Under the pieces are notes generated by a model. It was not told the origin of the DNA, did no database searches, and saw nothing but the letters and a program-made list of their open reading frames with translations. The position numbers were made by a program, and so were the translations under genes. From positions 1-64,000 of the forward strand of contig JBGAUW010000004.1 of the NCBI GenBank assembly GCA_044228435.1: a stretch of DNA of 64,000 bases, given 5' to 3'. This document shows positions 17,565 to 27,246 of the stretch, piece by piece (the stretch's first letter is position 1; the number at the start of each line of letters is the position of its first letter). The DNA comes from Bog-950 sp044228435 (GTDB taxonomy: Bacteria > Bacteroidota > Bacteroidia > Chitinophagales > LD1).

Positions 17565-18749
17565 GTGAAATATATTTTTACAACATGCTTATTGCCGTTT
17601 TTGCTTTTAGCAAGCAGTTTTGGCGCTTTTGCCACCACTAATAATACTACCAGCGAAAGCTGTGAGGAGGTGAAGTTAGAGGATAGTAAAACCACTTTTG
17701 CCGACCGTGTAGCGGCTCAAATTGACTCATTTTACCGTAAAAGAGTGAAAAACGACCACTTTAACGGTTGTGTTATGGTAGCCAAGGACGGTAAGCCTAT
17801 TTATTCAGCAGCTTTTGGTTATGGTAACCTTACTTTTAAAGATACCCTTACCACCCAGTCTTCTATTCAGTTAGCCTCGGTTTCTAAAACATTTACCAGC
17901 ACGGCCATTTTGTTGTTGGCAGAAGAGGGATTTCTTTCGTTAGATGATTCTGTTCAAAAGTTCTTTCCCGATTTTCCTTACCAGGGTATTACTGTACGGC
18001 TTTTATTAAGCCATCGTACCGGCCTGCCCGACTATACCTACTGGGATAAATACTTTACCGGCGATACAGCAGCTTACTTAACCAACCAGGGGTTAATGAA
18101 CGTGCTGGCTACTAAAAAGCCTGCTTTGCGCTGCAAGCCCGACCATATGTTTATTTACTGTAACACCAACTACGCCATACTGGCATCGATAGTTGAAAAC
18201 GTTACCGGCACTACCTTCCACAAGTTTATGCACGATGTTATTTTTGCCCCGCTGGGCATGGCTAACAGCTATGTATACGAACCTAAAGACGGCAGCAACT
18301 GTTGCACCATCAGCTATGATTCGAAAGGCCGTGTTTGGAAGGAATGTGCGGCCGACGGAGTAGTAGGCGATAAAGGTATTTACTCATCGGTAGATGACAT
18401 GCTGAAATGGGACAACGCCCTGCGCACCGGTTTAATTGTAAGCCAGCAAACACTGGAAGAAGCCTACAAGCCACGCAGCCTGGACCGGTACTCTTTTGCA
18501 AAGGATAAAAGCAAAAACTACGGTTACGGATGGCGCATGAGTAAACAACCGGACAAATCGTACCTTATATATCACAACGGTTTTTGGCACGGTAGCAATA
18601 ATGTGTTTGCCCGCGATATGCGTGATGGTTTTACTATTATCGTTTTGGGCAACAAATCCAATAACGCCAACTACTGGACCCAACCTATTTGGAATGCCCT
18701 GGGCCAGATAAAAAATATGGAGAGTGTAGCCGAAATCGAGCTGCCCTAA
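17565..18749 (+). CDS. Secreted serine hydrolase, class C beta-lactamase family (first of tandem pair)
   Basis: About 394 residues from the GTG at 17565, which directly precedes a good signal peptide (KYIFTTCLLPFLLLASSFG); a TTG three codons earlier is the alternative. The nucleophile motif is S105-V-S-K108 in LASVSKTFTS, followed by a YCNTNY (YxN) motif and YHNGFWHG as the third motif. These place it in the penicillin-binding-protein/AmpC-like family, acting outside the cytoplasm as a peptidase or esterase; beta-lactamase activity is not implied. The next gene is a close paralogue that begins 74 bases downstream. It has more cysteines than usual for the family, including paired ones in DGSNCC. 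Confidence 0.88.
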   Translation: MKYIFTTCLLPFLLLASSFGAFATTNNTTSESCEEVKLEDSKTTFADRVAAQIDSFYRKRVKNDHFNGCVMVAKDGKPIYSAAFGYGNLTFKDTLTTQSSIQLASVSKTFTSTAILLLAEEGFLSLDDSVQKFFPDFPYQGITVRLLLSHRTGLPDYTYWDKYFTGDTAAYLTNQGLMNVLATKKPALRCKPDHMFIYCNTNYAILASIVENVTGTTFHKFMHDVIFAPLGMANSYVYEPKDGSNCCTISYDSKGRVWKECAADGVVGDKGIYSSVDDMLKWDNALRTGLIVSQQTLEEAYKPRSLDRYSFAKDKSKNYGYGWRMSKQPDKSYLIYHNGFWHGSNNVFARDMRDGFTIIVLGNKSNNANYWTQPIWNALGQIKNMESVAEIELP

Positions 18750-18823
18750 TCCACCGGTTTTTCCACGTTATTAGTATCAAATCTTTAAGCAGGCCCGCAC
18801 CCGAAATCTTTTATTTTGCCGGC

Positions 18824-19981
18824 GTGAAAAGATTAGGCTTTGCCATAGTGGTAATTGTAACACTGGCGGCAGGTATTTATTTATACCAACATAAAAAACC
18901 CTTAAAGGCGCGTTATTTTTCGGCTTTGGCAGCTACCGATACTGTAAAAATAGACCCGCGCGTATACTCTTCGCTCGATACTTATTTTACTAATAAGAGT
19001 ATTAAAGAGGGTTTTAGCGGTAGTGTACTAATATCGGTAAAAGGCCACCCGATTTACGAAAAATGCTTTGGCTACTGCGACTACCGCAATAAAGATTTGC
19101 TTACCGATACCAATTCCTTTCAGCTGGCATCGGTTTCAAAAACACTTACAGCTACCGCGGTTTTATGGTGTGCCGAGCATGACCTGCTTAGCCTTGATGA
19201 TTCGTTAAATAAATATTTTCCGCAATTGCCGTATAGCGGTATCACCGTAAAGCAACTACTTTGCCACCGCTCCGGCTTACCCAATTACCTTTATTTCTGC
19301 TCGGGCAAATGTGCAAAAGGGCAGTATTTAACCAACCAGAGTGTAATTGCCTTAATGGCTAAAGAAAAGCCTGCTTTGTATGCCAAACCGAACAAAAAGT
19401 TTGAATACTGTAATACCAACTATCTTTTACTGGCAAGCATAGTGGAGCAGGTATCGGGTAAAAGTTTTAAGGAGTTTATGCGCGAAACCTTTTTTGCGCC
19501 GCTGGGTATGCAGCATACCTTTATTTACGATTACAGCAACGCCGGCGACCGTAAAATAGCCATTAGCTACAACAGCAAATGGCAAATACAGGCCGATGAT
19601 TGCTTTGACGGAGTAGTTGGAGATAAAGGCTGCTATTCTACCGTGCACGATATGTTTTTGTGGGATAATGCCTTTTACGAGGAAAAGCTTCTTTCGCAGC
19701 AAATGATGAAAGAGGCTTATGCCCCCCGCAGTTTTGAGCACCCCGGTAAGCGCAATTACGGCTATGGCTGGCGCCTGATGCAACAAAGCGATAGCAGTTG
19801 GCTGGTTTACCACAACGGCTGGTGGCACGGTAATAACACGGTTTTTTATCGCAATATTCAGGATACCGCAGCCATCATTATTCTTTCTAATAAGTTTAAC
19901 CGCTCCGTTTATCGCGTGCAGCCGGTGTTTGATATTTTATACGGCCTTAAAAAAGATACTGCGGGGTTTGGGGAAGAGTAA
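18824..19981 (+). CDS. Membrane-anchored serine hydrolase, class C beta-lactamase family (second of tandem pair)
   Basis: A 385-residue protein from the GTG at 18824. The frame is open further upstream to 18689, but that would overlap the preceding gene and put an unlikely 45 residues before the hydrophobic N-terminus. Residues 3-19 form a membrane anchor or uncleaved signal. Catalytic motifs are S103-V-S-K106, YCNTNY and YHNGWWHG, the same as in the upstream paralogue, and whole stretches such as VVGDKGxYS and NYGYGWR are shared. The pair is a tandem duplication. Substrate unknown; cell-wall peptides or small esters are typical for the family. Confidence 0.88.
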   Translation: MKRLGFAIVVIVTLAAGIYLYQHKKPLKARYFSALAATDTVKIDPRVYSSLDTYFTNKSIKEGFSGSVLISVKGHPIYEKCFGYCDYRNKDLLTDTNSFQLASVSKTLTATAVLWCAEHDLLSLDDSLNKYFPQLPYSGITVKQLLCHRSGLPNYLYFCSGKCAKGQYLTNQSVIALMAKEKPALYAKPNKKFEYCNTNYLLLASIVEQVSGKSFKEFMRETFFAPLGMQHTFIYDYSNAGDRKIAISYNSKWQIQADDCFDGVVGDKGCYSTVHDMFLWDNAFYEEKLLSQQMMKEAYAPRSFEHPGKRNYGYGWRLMQQSDSSWLVYHNGWWHGNNTVFYRNIQDTAAIIILSNKFNRSVYRVQPVFDILYGLKKDTAGFGEE

Positions 19982-20041
19982 TTTAAGGCACAATATACCC
20001 GCCACCTTAGCGTTTATGTACGCTTTTAATACTTTAGCCGT

Positions 20042-22369
20042 ATGAGTTTCAATTTCTCTAAAACACTTGTTGCCTTCGTTTTTATTTTTTCGTTTGCCAC
20101 ACCTTCTTTTTCACAAGAGCGGACACTGGGCACCTGGAAAGCCTTTATGCCTTATGCCAATTGCTTTGGCGTGTTTGATGCCGGCGATAAAGTGTACGCT
20201 ATCGGCATTAAATCGGTTTATACTTACGAGAAAAATACCGGCGTAATCCAAACTTACGATAAGGCCAGCGGACTGAATGATATAGGTGTAAAAATTGCCG
20301 CCTACGATCCCGTTTCACATGCTCTTGTAATAGCTTATGAGAATAGCAACATCGATATTATTTATAACGGCACCGATGTTTACAACATACCCGAAATAAA
20401 AAACCAAAATTCGGTTAGTGCGGTTAATATCAATGGTATATCGTTTTACAATGGAGATGCCTATATATCCTCCGATATTGGCATAACAGTTATTAATATG
20501 GTCCGTAAAGAAATTAGTAACACCTATATTATTGGATCTAATGGTGAGCAGGTAAAGGTATATTCAGCAGCCACCGATGGTGTTAATATATTTGCTGCTA
20601 CCGATGAAGGTGTAAAACATGCAGATTATAACTCTACTAATCTTCAAAACTTCAACAATTGGTCGTTGTTTTCTTTAGCCGATAGCCTTCCTAAAAAGAA
20701 AGCCACCTACGTAGCTACTTTTAATAACAAAGCGTACGCCGTTATAGGAACAAATAACACTGATACGCTCTACGAATTTAATGGCTCCCACTGGTCTTAT
20801 AAATATTCCGACTTGAATAATACGTTTTCAAGTATTTCGTTAAACAACAATACACTATATTTTACCACACAAGGTAATGTGGTAACCGATGGAAAAAATG
20901 GTAAGATTGACGCGTCGGGTAATGTTTCTGCAAATTTAGCCCAACATCCCCGGCCAACTGGCTGGTTTGAAGGAAACGGAACTAACTGGGAGGGAGATTT
21001 ATATGTTGGTCTTATTAAAAATAATAATGGCAACATTGAAACAATAGTTCCAAATGGCCCGTTTTCATCCTCAACAGTGGATATTAATGTAAGCGAAAAC
21101 ACAGTTTATGTATGTTCTGGTGGGGCCGATGAGCTTTGGAGCCCTATATTCTCTGAGGAAGGGTTTTACATATATAAAAATGATACCTGGACAAGCTATA
21201 ACCAGTTTACAAATGCAGAACTGGATACTTTTTATGGTGTTCTCGCATCTGCTGTTGTACCGTCCAAACGAAAGGCCTATTTTGCATCATTTCTGTATGG
21301 CCTTGCAGAGTTTGACCTGGACACAAAAGCATTTAAGTTTTACAACAGAAACAATACTCCCGCACTTGAGTTAACTGCGGGCACTACTTTGGACACACGT
21401 ATAAGTTCTATGGCCGTAGATCGTTATGATAATTTGTGGGTTGGTAACGCAGGAGCTTCTAAGCCAGTAAAAGTGCTTAAAAGCACTGGTGAGTGGAAAC
21501 AATTTAGTTTGCCCTATAACACAGGTATTTTCAAAAAAATAGTGATTGACCAAAACGACCAATTATGGGCCCCTTTAAAACGTTCAGGGGGGGGGCTTTT
21601 GGTTTGGAGCTACAATCAAACCCTGGATGATCCATCGGACGACGTTTCGAGAATATTAACAACCGGTATTGGCACTGGTAATCTACCGGCTACAGATATC
21701 AATTGTATTGCTGAAGATGGAGAAGGAAACATGTGGATAGGAACTGAGCAAGGCGTAGCCGTTTTTTATTGCCCCGGAAGTGTATTAACGACTAATGGTT
21801 GCGATGCCGACCAGATTAAAGTTGAACGCGATGGGTATATTGGTTATCTTTTTGGAACTGAAAGTGTAAGAGCTATTGCTGTAGATGCGGCTAACAGAAA
21901 ATGGATTGGTACCACTAATGGAGTATGGCTGGTGTCAGAAGATGGTAAAACAGAAGTGCTAAAGTTTAACACAACTAATAGCCCTCTGCCTGATAATCAG
22001 ATTACGGATATAGCTATTAATGATGCTACCGGCGAAGTATTTATTGGAACCGTAAAGGGACTGGTGAGCTATCAAGGCGATGCGATGAAAGAATGTGATG
22101 ATTGCGATGGTGCTTTGGTTTACCCCAACCCCGTACGCCCTGATTATAATGGACCGATAGCCATTAAAGGCCTAACCGAAAATGCATACGTAAAAATTAC
22201 AGATATTTCCGGAACGCTTGTTTACCAGGGCAAAGCAAATGGTAGCCAAATGGTATGGGACGGCAAAGGATACAATGGCAACAGGGCTAAGAGCGGTGTT
22301 TACCTGGTATTTAGTTCTACCGACTTGGGAAAAGAGAGAAAGGTTGCTAAAATTCTGCTCACTAATTAA
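20042..22369 (+). CDS. porZ: PorZ-like T9SS surface protein with beta-propellers
   Basis: A 775-residue secreted protein with a signal peptide (cleavage near SFSQ). Two regions of beta-propeller blades follow (for example MWIGTEQGVAVFY and KWIGTTNGVWLV), ending in a T9SS-type C-terminal domain with VYPNPVRPDYNGPIAIKGL and a final KSGVYLVFSS strand. The order of domains and the C-terminal sequence match PorZ, the component of the T9SS attachment complex that takes part in delivering anionic lipopolysaccharide to PorU. This gives the window a direct link to the machinery needed by the surface proteins at 41-64 kb. Length (about 775) also fits PorZ. Confidence 0.83.
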   Translation: MSFNFSKTLVAFVFIFSFATPSFSQERTLGTWKAFMPYANCFGVFDAGDKVYAIGIKSVYTYEKNTGVIQTYDKASGLNDIGVKIAAYDPVSHALVIAYENSNIDIIYNGTDVYNIPEIKNQNSVSAVNINGISFYNGDAYISSDIGITVINMVRKEISNTYIIGSNGEQVKVYSAATDGVNIFAATDEGVKHADYNSTNLQNFNNWSLFSLADSLPKKKATYVATFNNKAYAVIGTNNTDTLYEFNGSHWSYKYSDLNNTFSSISLNNNTLYFTTQGNVVTDGKNGKIDASGNVSANLAQHPRPTGWFEGNGTNWEGDLYVGLIKNNNGNIETIVPNGPFSSSTVDINVSENTVYVCSGGADELWSPIFSEEGFYIYKNDTWTSYNQFTNAELDTFYGVLASAVVPSKRKAYFASFLYGLAEFDLDTKAFKFYNRNNTPALELTAGTTLDTRISSMAVDRYDNLWVGNAGASKPVKVLKSTGEWKQFSLPYNTGIFKKIVIDQNDQLWAPLKRSGGGLLVWSYNQTLDDPSDDVSRILTTGIGTGNLPATDINCIAEDGEGNMWIGTEQGVAVFYCPGSVLTTNGCDADQIKVERDGYIGYLFGTESVRAIAVDAANRKWIGTTNGVWLVSEDGKTEVLKFNTTNSPLPDNQITDIAINDATGEVFIGTVKGLVSYQGDAMKECDDCDGALVYPNPVRPDYNGPIAIKGLTENAYVKITDISGTLVYQGKANGSQMVWDGKGYNGNRAKSGVYLVFSSTDLGKERKVAKILLTN

Positions 22370-22378
22370 TCTTATGTT

Positions 22379-23887
22379 TTGTACCCGTCTTTAAAACTTC
22401 CCTCTATTTTAAAGTTTAGCCGTGAATGGCTCGTCGCCGTTTTACTCTTGCTTCCACTATTATTTATCAATACCCGCAGCAGTCAAAATTGGGGCGACGA
22501 TTTTTCGGTTTATGTTCAGCAAGCAATCAATATAAGCAACGGCGATAATTTTGATAAATCCAATTTTGTCTATAAAGAAAATTTTACCCCTATACCTCCT
22601 TCTGCCCCAGCAGGATTTTCGTTAGCACTGGTTCCTGTTTATCGTGCTTTTGGCTTTGATATGCTTGCGTTTAATATTTTTCAATCGTGCCTTTTTATAA
22701 TATGGGCGTTATTGGGTTTTTATTTTTTACGAATCTACTTTAGCGCCTTAGCCAGTCTTGTATTAATTTTTATCGCTTTCTACAGCAATTTTATGTTGTG
22801 GCTAAAACTATTGCTTACCTCCGATATTTTATTCTCTATTTTTTTTTTACTGGCAGCTATACTGCTGAATAATTTACAAAATACTACTGCGAGAAAAGTT
22901 GTGGTTATTGGCGCTATCAGCACACTTGCCATTTTTACCCGTAGTGTGGGGTGGATTATTGTACCTGCTAGTTGGCTATATACCGCTTACCTGATTGTAA
23001 AAAGCAAATCGGTTTATCAGCGCAAATTCTACATTAAACATCTTTTGCTTTTAACCGGTGTAATATTTGCGGGTTATTATATATTTAACAACTGCCTTTT
23101 TAAATCGCAGTTTGGCTTTGTTCAAAATGCCACAACCCTTATTGATTGGAAAAAACTACCCTTGGTTTTTTCCGCCAACGCTATACACTATTTAAACAAT
23201 TACCTGTCTTTGTTTAAGAGTACCGATTATTCAATAAATGCAATTTCACAGGTGTTTACTTATACCATGCTTGCTTTTACGATTATTGGAATTATTGTAA
23301 AATTTCGGAAACAGGCAGAAGCCAGCGATTTTCTTTTCATTAGCTATATAGTTTTTATATTCTCATTTCCCGTGATTGCCGACTATAGATATATAGTACC
23401 GGTACATATATTTATTGTAGCATACCTGCTAACCGGCCTTAATTGGTTAGTAGAAAAAAGCCAAATTAAAAACCTTGTGCCTTTTCAAATAGTTCTTGGC
23501 GCTATGTGCCTTTTTATTTATACCGACCATTTAAAATATTTATGGAAACATGGGCACGAAACTGTTTCCGGACCATACGAAGACATATCGCAAGAAACCT
23601 TTGCTTATATAAAAAAAACTGTTTCTGCCAATGACTTGATTGTTTTTAATAAACCCCGTGCGCTTACTTTATATACCGGCAAACGCAGCACCTTGCCTAA
23701 TAGCGAAAAATCAAATGAAGAGAATTATAACACACTACACAGTATGAAAGCAAAATACTATTTACATAGTTGGAGTATGAAAGACAAAGAATATGATTCT
23801 TTCATAGAGCAACAAAAAACCATTTTGCACCCTGTATACAAAAACTGGCAATTTGTATTGTACGAGGATAGTACTATACGCTTTTAA
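22379..23887 (+). CDS. GT39-like polytopic glycosyltransferase
   Basis: A 502-residue integral membrane protein with about 10-11 hydrophobic segments and a soluble C-terminal part from about residue 400. The first loop has NWGDDFSVYVQQA, where the DD pair is like the catalytic acid of polyprenol-phosphate-dependent (GT-C fold) transferases. These move a sugar from a lipid carrier to lipids or proteins on the outer face of the inner membrane. The only start in frame is TTG at 22379, nine bases after the porZ stop. The end overlaps the next, convergent gene by four bases. Base composition looks more A/T-rich than upstream. Confidence 0.7.
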   Translation: MYPSLKLPSILKFSREWLVAVLLLLPLLFINTRSSQNWGDDFSVYVQQAINISNGDNFDKSNFVYKENFTPIPPSAPAGFSLALVPVYRAFGFDMLAFNIFQSCLFIIWALLGFYFLRIYFSALASLVLIFIAFYSNFMLWLKLLLTSDILFSIFFLLAAILLNNLQNTTARKVVVIGAISTLAIFTRSVGWIIVPASWLYTAYLIVKSKSVYQRKFYIKHLLLLTGVIFAGYYIFNNCLFKSQFGFVQNATTLIDWKKLPLVFSANAIHYLNNYLSLFKSTDYSINAISQVFTYTMLAFTIIGIIVKFRKQAEASDFLFISYIVFIFSFPVIADYRYIVPVHIFIVAYLLTGLNWLVEKSQIKNLVPFQIVLGAMCLFIYTDHLKYLWKHGHETVSGPYEDISQETFAYIKKTVSANDLIVFNKPRALTLYTGKRSTLPNSEKSNEENYNTLHSMKAKYYLHSWSMKDKEYDSFIEQQKTILHPVYKNWQFVLYEDSTIRF

Positions 23888-25521
23888 AAACCTTCCACTT
23901 CTTTCCATTCCCCACCTACCTGATACAAATAAACAGTACCAGGCTTTTTGCGGGTAAAGGTTATTTTGTATGAATGTCCATCATCGGATATAGCCACATT
24001 GTAGTCATCTGTAGTATAACTTTGCGCACCTATCCCTTTCCACCACCACCAATTGCCCCATTGGTTAAAAGTTACTTTTAATTCTGTATTTGATAATTTT
24101 TCTACGTTAGCACCATCGTTTAGGTTATTCATATTATAAAGCAAAATTTCTTTAACCTGCGGGGCAAAGCTTCCGTTTTCTTTTATCCACATGGTTAATG
24201 CAAAAGAGTTTTCGGGCGGAAAGCCACGGTAAAGATAAGCTCCCCTAAAGTTGTCGGGCATGTTAAGCAAGTAAATTTGCCGAGCTGTACTCCATTTAAA
24301 ATTAGTAGTAAGAGAACTGTTTATTGTTCCACAGTTGGCCCAACTTTGCGTGTTATATAAAAGAAAGTTTACCTGTAGCGATAAAAAAACACCAAGAACG
24401 ACCCAACCAAATTTCCGGAAAAGGGAAACACAGAGAAGAGCTAAAAACGGATAAATAAAAACGCTGGCAAAGTAAATGAAGCGGTCGCCTTCAATGTTTA
24501 CTATAGTAGTTACAAAAAGATTTAGAACAGGTAAAAGAGCAATTACAAAAAAGGCAAACAACAATAGGCTAATTCGATACTTGGCTGAAAGTTTTTGATG
24601 GAGAAGCAAAAAACCAAGCACCCCGGCTATTAATAATACAGCGAATATCCATCCATTTTTTTCATGTTCTACGAAGGTATAACACAACGTGGCATACTTG
24701 TAAGGGGCAAATTGAATAAAGGCGAATATTTTAAGCAGGTATTTTGCAAGATTGCCGGTTAGTAGTGGCACGTGAAAATTTAAGTGTGCCTGTGCGCCGT
24801 AATGGCCAACTACACTACCTCTAAATATTTTGCTTAGCAAGAAGTACAGTAGCACCAGGCAAAACGTTGGCAAAACGAAGGTTTTTAGCAGTACTGTTTT
24901 ATCAGTTCCATAGAGGATTTTGGGAGGCCAAAAAAGAAAAAAAACGAAAAGTAAAATGGGTAGCACGAAGCTTAATTCGAGTGCAAACAGGGCTACAACA
25001 TAGCAGCAATAAAAAGCCATTATATATTTAACCTGTTTATGTTTTAAGTAGGCCAAAACCAGCCTAAATGAACTTAACAACAATAACACCGTTACCAGGT
25101 AATGGATGCAGGCATACCACACAAGAGTTTCGGTTAGGTATGGCGATACGACAAATAAAAGACTGCCGGCAAAAGCGATAGAACTTCCTGATTTTATTTC
25201 CTCTTGTGAAAAGAGTATACTGAAAATATTGTACGCAAGTGCGGCAATACATGCGTGAAGCGTTACAAACAAAAACATCCAGGCATACCCGTTCAATCCA
25301 AATAACTTCCAAAGCAGAAAAAATATCGCTTGATAGACATAATGTAAAGATTTGTCACCAAACGCGTATAAAATCCCATCCAACCCGTTTAACTTATAAA
25401 GTTGAATCCACCATATTGAGTCAGAAACCAGGCCAGCCCCTGCGGTTTTAAAATAAAACGCCAACGAAATCAGCCAGAAAAAAACAAAGGCAAAAAGGTA
25501 TTTTAACTTACCTGCAATCAT
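23884..25521 (-). CDS. Polytopic GT-C-like membrane protein with C-terminal soluble domain (paralogue of 27243-28859)
   Basis: A 545-residue protein with about 10 membrane segments up to residue 400 and an extracytoplasmic C-terminal domain of about 145 residues. The first loop has SDSIWWIQLY, less acidic than in standard GT-C enzymes, so catalysis is uncertain. The C-terminal part contains LLNMPDNFRGAYLYRG, two tryptophan-rich turns (QWGNWWWWKG) and ends KPGTVYLYQVGGEW. The protein at 27243-28859 has matching elements in the same order, so the two are paralogues. Probable role: assembly of a cell-surface glycan. Confidence 0.65.
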   Translation of the reverse strand: MIAGKLKYLFAFVFFWLISLAFYFKTAGAGLVSDSIWWIQLYKLNGLDGILYAFGDKSLHYVYQAIFFLLWKLFGLNGYAWMFLFVTLHACIAALAYNIFSILFSQEEIKSGSSIAFAGSLLFVVSPYLTETLVWYACIHYLVTVLLLLSSFRLVLAYLKHKQVKYIMAFYCCYVVALFALELSFVLPILLFVFFLFWPPKILYGTDKTVLLKTFVLPTFCLVLLYFLLSKIFRGSVVGHYGAQAHLNFHVPLLTGNLAKYLLKIFAFIQFAPYKYATLCYTFVEHEKNGWIFAVLLIAGVLGFLLLHQKLSAKYRISLLLFAFFVIALLPVLNLFVTTIVNIEGDRFIYFASVFIYPFLALLCVSLFRKFGWVVLGVFLSLQVNFLLYNTQSWANCGTINSSLTTNFKWSTARQIYLLNMPDNFRGAYLYRGFPPENSFALTMWIKENGSFAPQVKEILLYNMNNLNDGANVEKLSNTELKVTFNQWGNWWWWKGIGAQSYTTDDYNVAISDDGHSYKITFTRKKPGTVYLYQVGGEWKEVEGF

Positions 25522-25674
25522 TTAGGTGCGTGTTTATACATAAACTGGTGGGGCAACCTAGTTAATATTAGGCATATTGCATAAACGAATTCAATAAGTG
25601 ATATGGAATGTATCCTGAACTAAAAACAAAAACTATATTTCAAACGCGTTATAGAATTAAAATGACGATGGTAA

Positions 25675-25689
25675 ACAGCATTTTGCTGT
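25675..25689. repeat. Small perfect hairpin in a 222-base divergent intergenic region
   Basis: ACAGCA-TTT-TGCTGT is a perfect 6-bp inverted repeat. It sits between the divergent genes ending their 5' sides at 25521 and 25744. The rest of 25522-25743 is A/T-rich and shows nothing else that I can name. Confidence 0.35.
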
Positions 25690-25743
25690 AGTCCCATAAG
25701 TCAATAAAAAAGTTTTTAAAATCATACTTAGCTAAAATAAAAA

Positions 25744-27246
25744 ATGCGGCCGTATACCCTTGCAGTTAATTTCTGTTCGATACTATTTGTGTTGACTTTT
25801 TCGCAATGCCAGCGACAAAACCGTGCAAACAACCCAATTTCGCAAACCGTGGATACCGGGGCAATAAACTTTCCGTTTTTCCTGTCGGAAAAAACAATGA
25901 TTATAAATAAAGAACAAAACAACGAAGTTGAAGGGACCTATTTAAAAATAGAAGAGATTATAAATGACTCTACGGTACGGGTTAACCTTCCGGAAGAATT
26001 TTATTTAAACAACAGCAATATTACAGAGTGGATGTTAGGTTGGCCTACAGGCAAAGCTTATTACGATGCGGCAAACGAAAACTTAAGAAGAATACTTTCT
26101 ATAAATACTTCTACCCGTACGGTTGTGTTGGGATCATTACTAAGGGGTAATGGATTTCCAGTCATTAATCAACGTATTGCTTTTTGGAATAAAAGCCCTT
26201 CCGGATTTAAAAATTTCGAACAGGGTAAGATAATAAAACCCGAATGGTGGGGTGAGTTTGCGGGCAGAAGTGCTGAATTTGGTGCAATTGTTTTTGACAG
26301 TGCAAGGGCACAATGGATTATGTATTTGCAGGAAGTGGACACTAACCACGTATCCATTTATGCTGCTACATCCACCGATTTGAATAATTGGGTGCCATAT
26401 AATCAGGGAAAAACTTTTATTTCTGCAGGCCAATTTAGTGCAGCGGCCTGGGCAGGAACAGATGGTGATGGCAAAACGCCGCAAACGGCGCGTTTATACA
26501 GCATAATTTACCATAATGGCGTCTATCATTTCTACTTATCCGGCTACGATAAACTGGCTAAACGGCATATTGGATTGATAACTGCAATCGACCCTTTAGC
26601 AGGACCGTTTACTATCCACCCACAGCCAATAATTTCGCCTTCAGTTACCGGCCCAGATGTGAATGGCTGTTTTTATCCTAAGGTATGCCGGCTGGGCAAT
26701 AAGTTTTTGCTTTACTACGATGGCGTAGGTACTGATGGCACCGAAAGTGTGTGCCTTGCTCAATCAAACGATTTGACGATTTGGGAAAAGTTTAGCGGTA
26801 ACCCGGTTATTGTGAAGCACTATGGCTGGCGTAGTGGTAGGTTTACCAGCGAACCAAGTTTTGTTACCTGCAGTAAGGATAGTGTATGGTTAATGATAGG
26901 GGGCTATAAAAAATACAACACTGAGTTTGAAAAGGAAGACAGTCTGCAAAACCGCCTGCCTTTAGATAAAGGAATTTTTAGTGCGGCTGAAGCAGAGAAG
27001 GGTAAGCATATTTCCGGCAACGTAATGGATGCCGAGCATGGGGTTTTTCTTTCAACTGATGGTGGCTTTACCTTTAGGCCGCATATCAATAATCCGATTT
27101 GGATAAATGATTATAGCGATACCTTACAAAACGATCACTTGGGTGGAGATTTTTTTTACAATGATAACCTGATATTATATCAAGCCAAATCGGAAACTGA
27201 AAAACGATATAATATATTGAAACGGATAAAGAGTAAACAGCGTTAA
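25744..27246 (+). CDS. Secreted five-bladed beta-propeller glycosidase-like protein (GH43/GH32/GH130 fold)
   Basis: A 500-residue protein with an N-terminal export signal that ends in FSQCQRQ, so it is possibly a lipoprotein with the cysteine at residue 23, although Q at -1 is unusual. The body has repeated blades of the GH43/32/130 superfamily: YYDGVGTDGTESVCLAQSNDLTIWEKF, HNGVYHFYLSGYDK and GVFLSTDGGFTF. I cannot assign the catalytic acids, so it may bind rather than cleave glycans. It lies between two paralogous GT-C-like genes that point the other way and overlaps the last of them by four bases at its 3' end. A role in surface polysaccharide processing is inference from context. Confidence 0.68.
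   Translation: MRPYTLAVNFCSILFVLTFSQCQRQNRANNPISQTVDTGAINFPFFLSEKTMIINKEQNNEVEGTYLKIEEIINDSTVRVNLPEEFYLNNSNITEWMLGWPTGKAYYDAANENLRRILSINTSTRTVVLGSLLRGNGFPVINQRIAFWNKSPSGFKNFEQGKIIKPEWWGEFAGRSAEFGAIVFDSARAQWIMYLQEVDTNHVSIYAATSTDLNNWVPYNQGKTFISAGQFSAAAWAGTDGDGKTPQTARLYSIIYHNGVYHFYLSGYDKLAKRHIGLITAIDPLAGPFTIHPQPIISPSVTGPDVNGCFYPKVCRLGNKFLLYYDGVGTDGTESVCLAQSNDLTIWEKFSGNPVIVKHYGWRSGRFTSEPSFVTCSKDSVWLMIGGYKKYNTEFEKEDSLQNRLPLDKGIFSAAEAEKGKHISGNVMDAEHGVFLSTDGGFTFRPHINNPIWINDYSDTLQNDHLGGDFFYNDNLILYQAKSETEKRYNILKRIKSKQR

Noticed and set aside
18689..18823. Upstream start for the second serine hydrolase
   Set aside because: It overlaps the first hydrolase gene and puts 45 residues before the membrane anchor; the GTG at 18824 fits better.
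17565..19981. Serine hydrolases as antibiotic-resistance beta-lactamases
   Set aside because: The SxxK, YxN and HxG motifs are shared by many peptidases and esterases; nothing in the sequence points to beta-lactam hydrolysis.
20012..20030. AGCGT/ACGCT hairpin between the second hydrolase and porZ as a terminator
   Set aside because: The stem has only five pairs and only a short T-run follows, so it is too weak to call.
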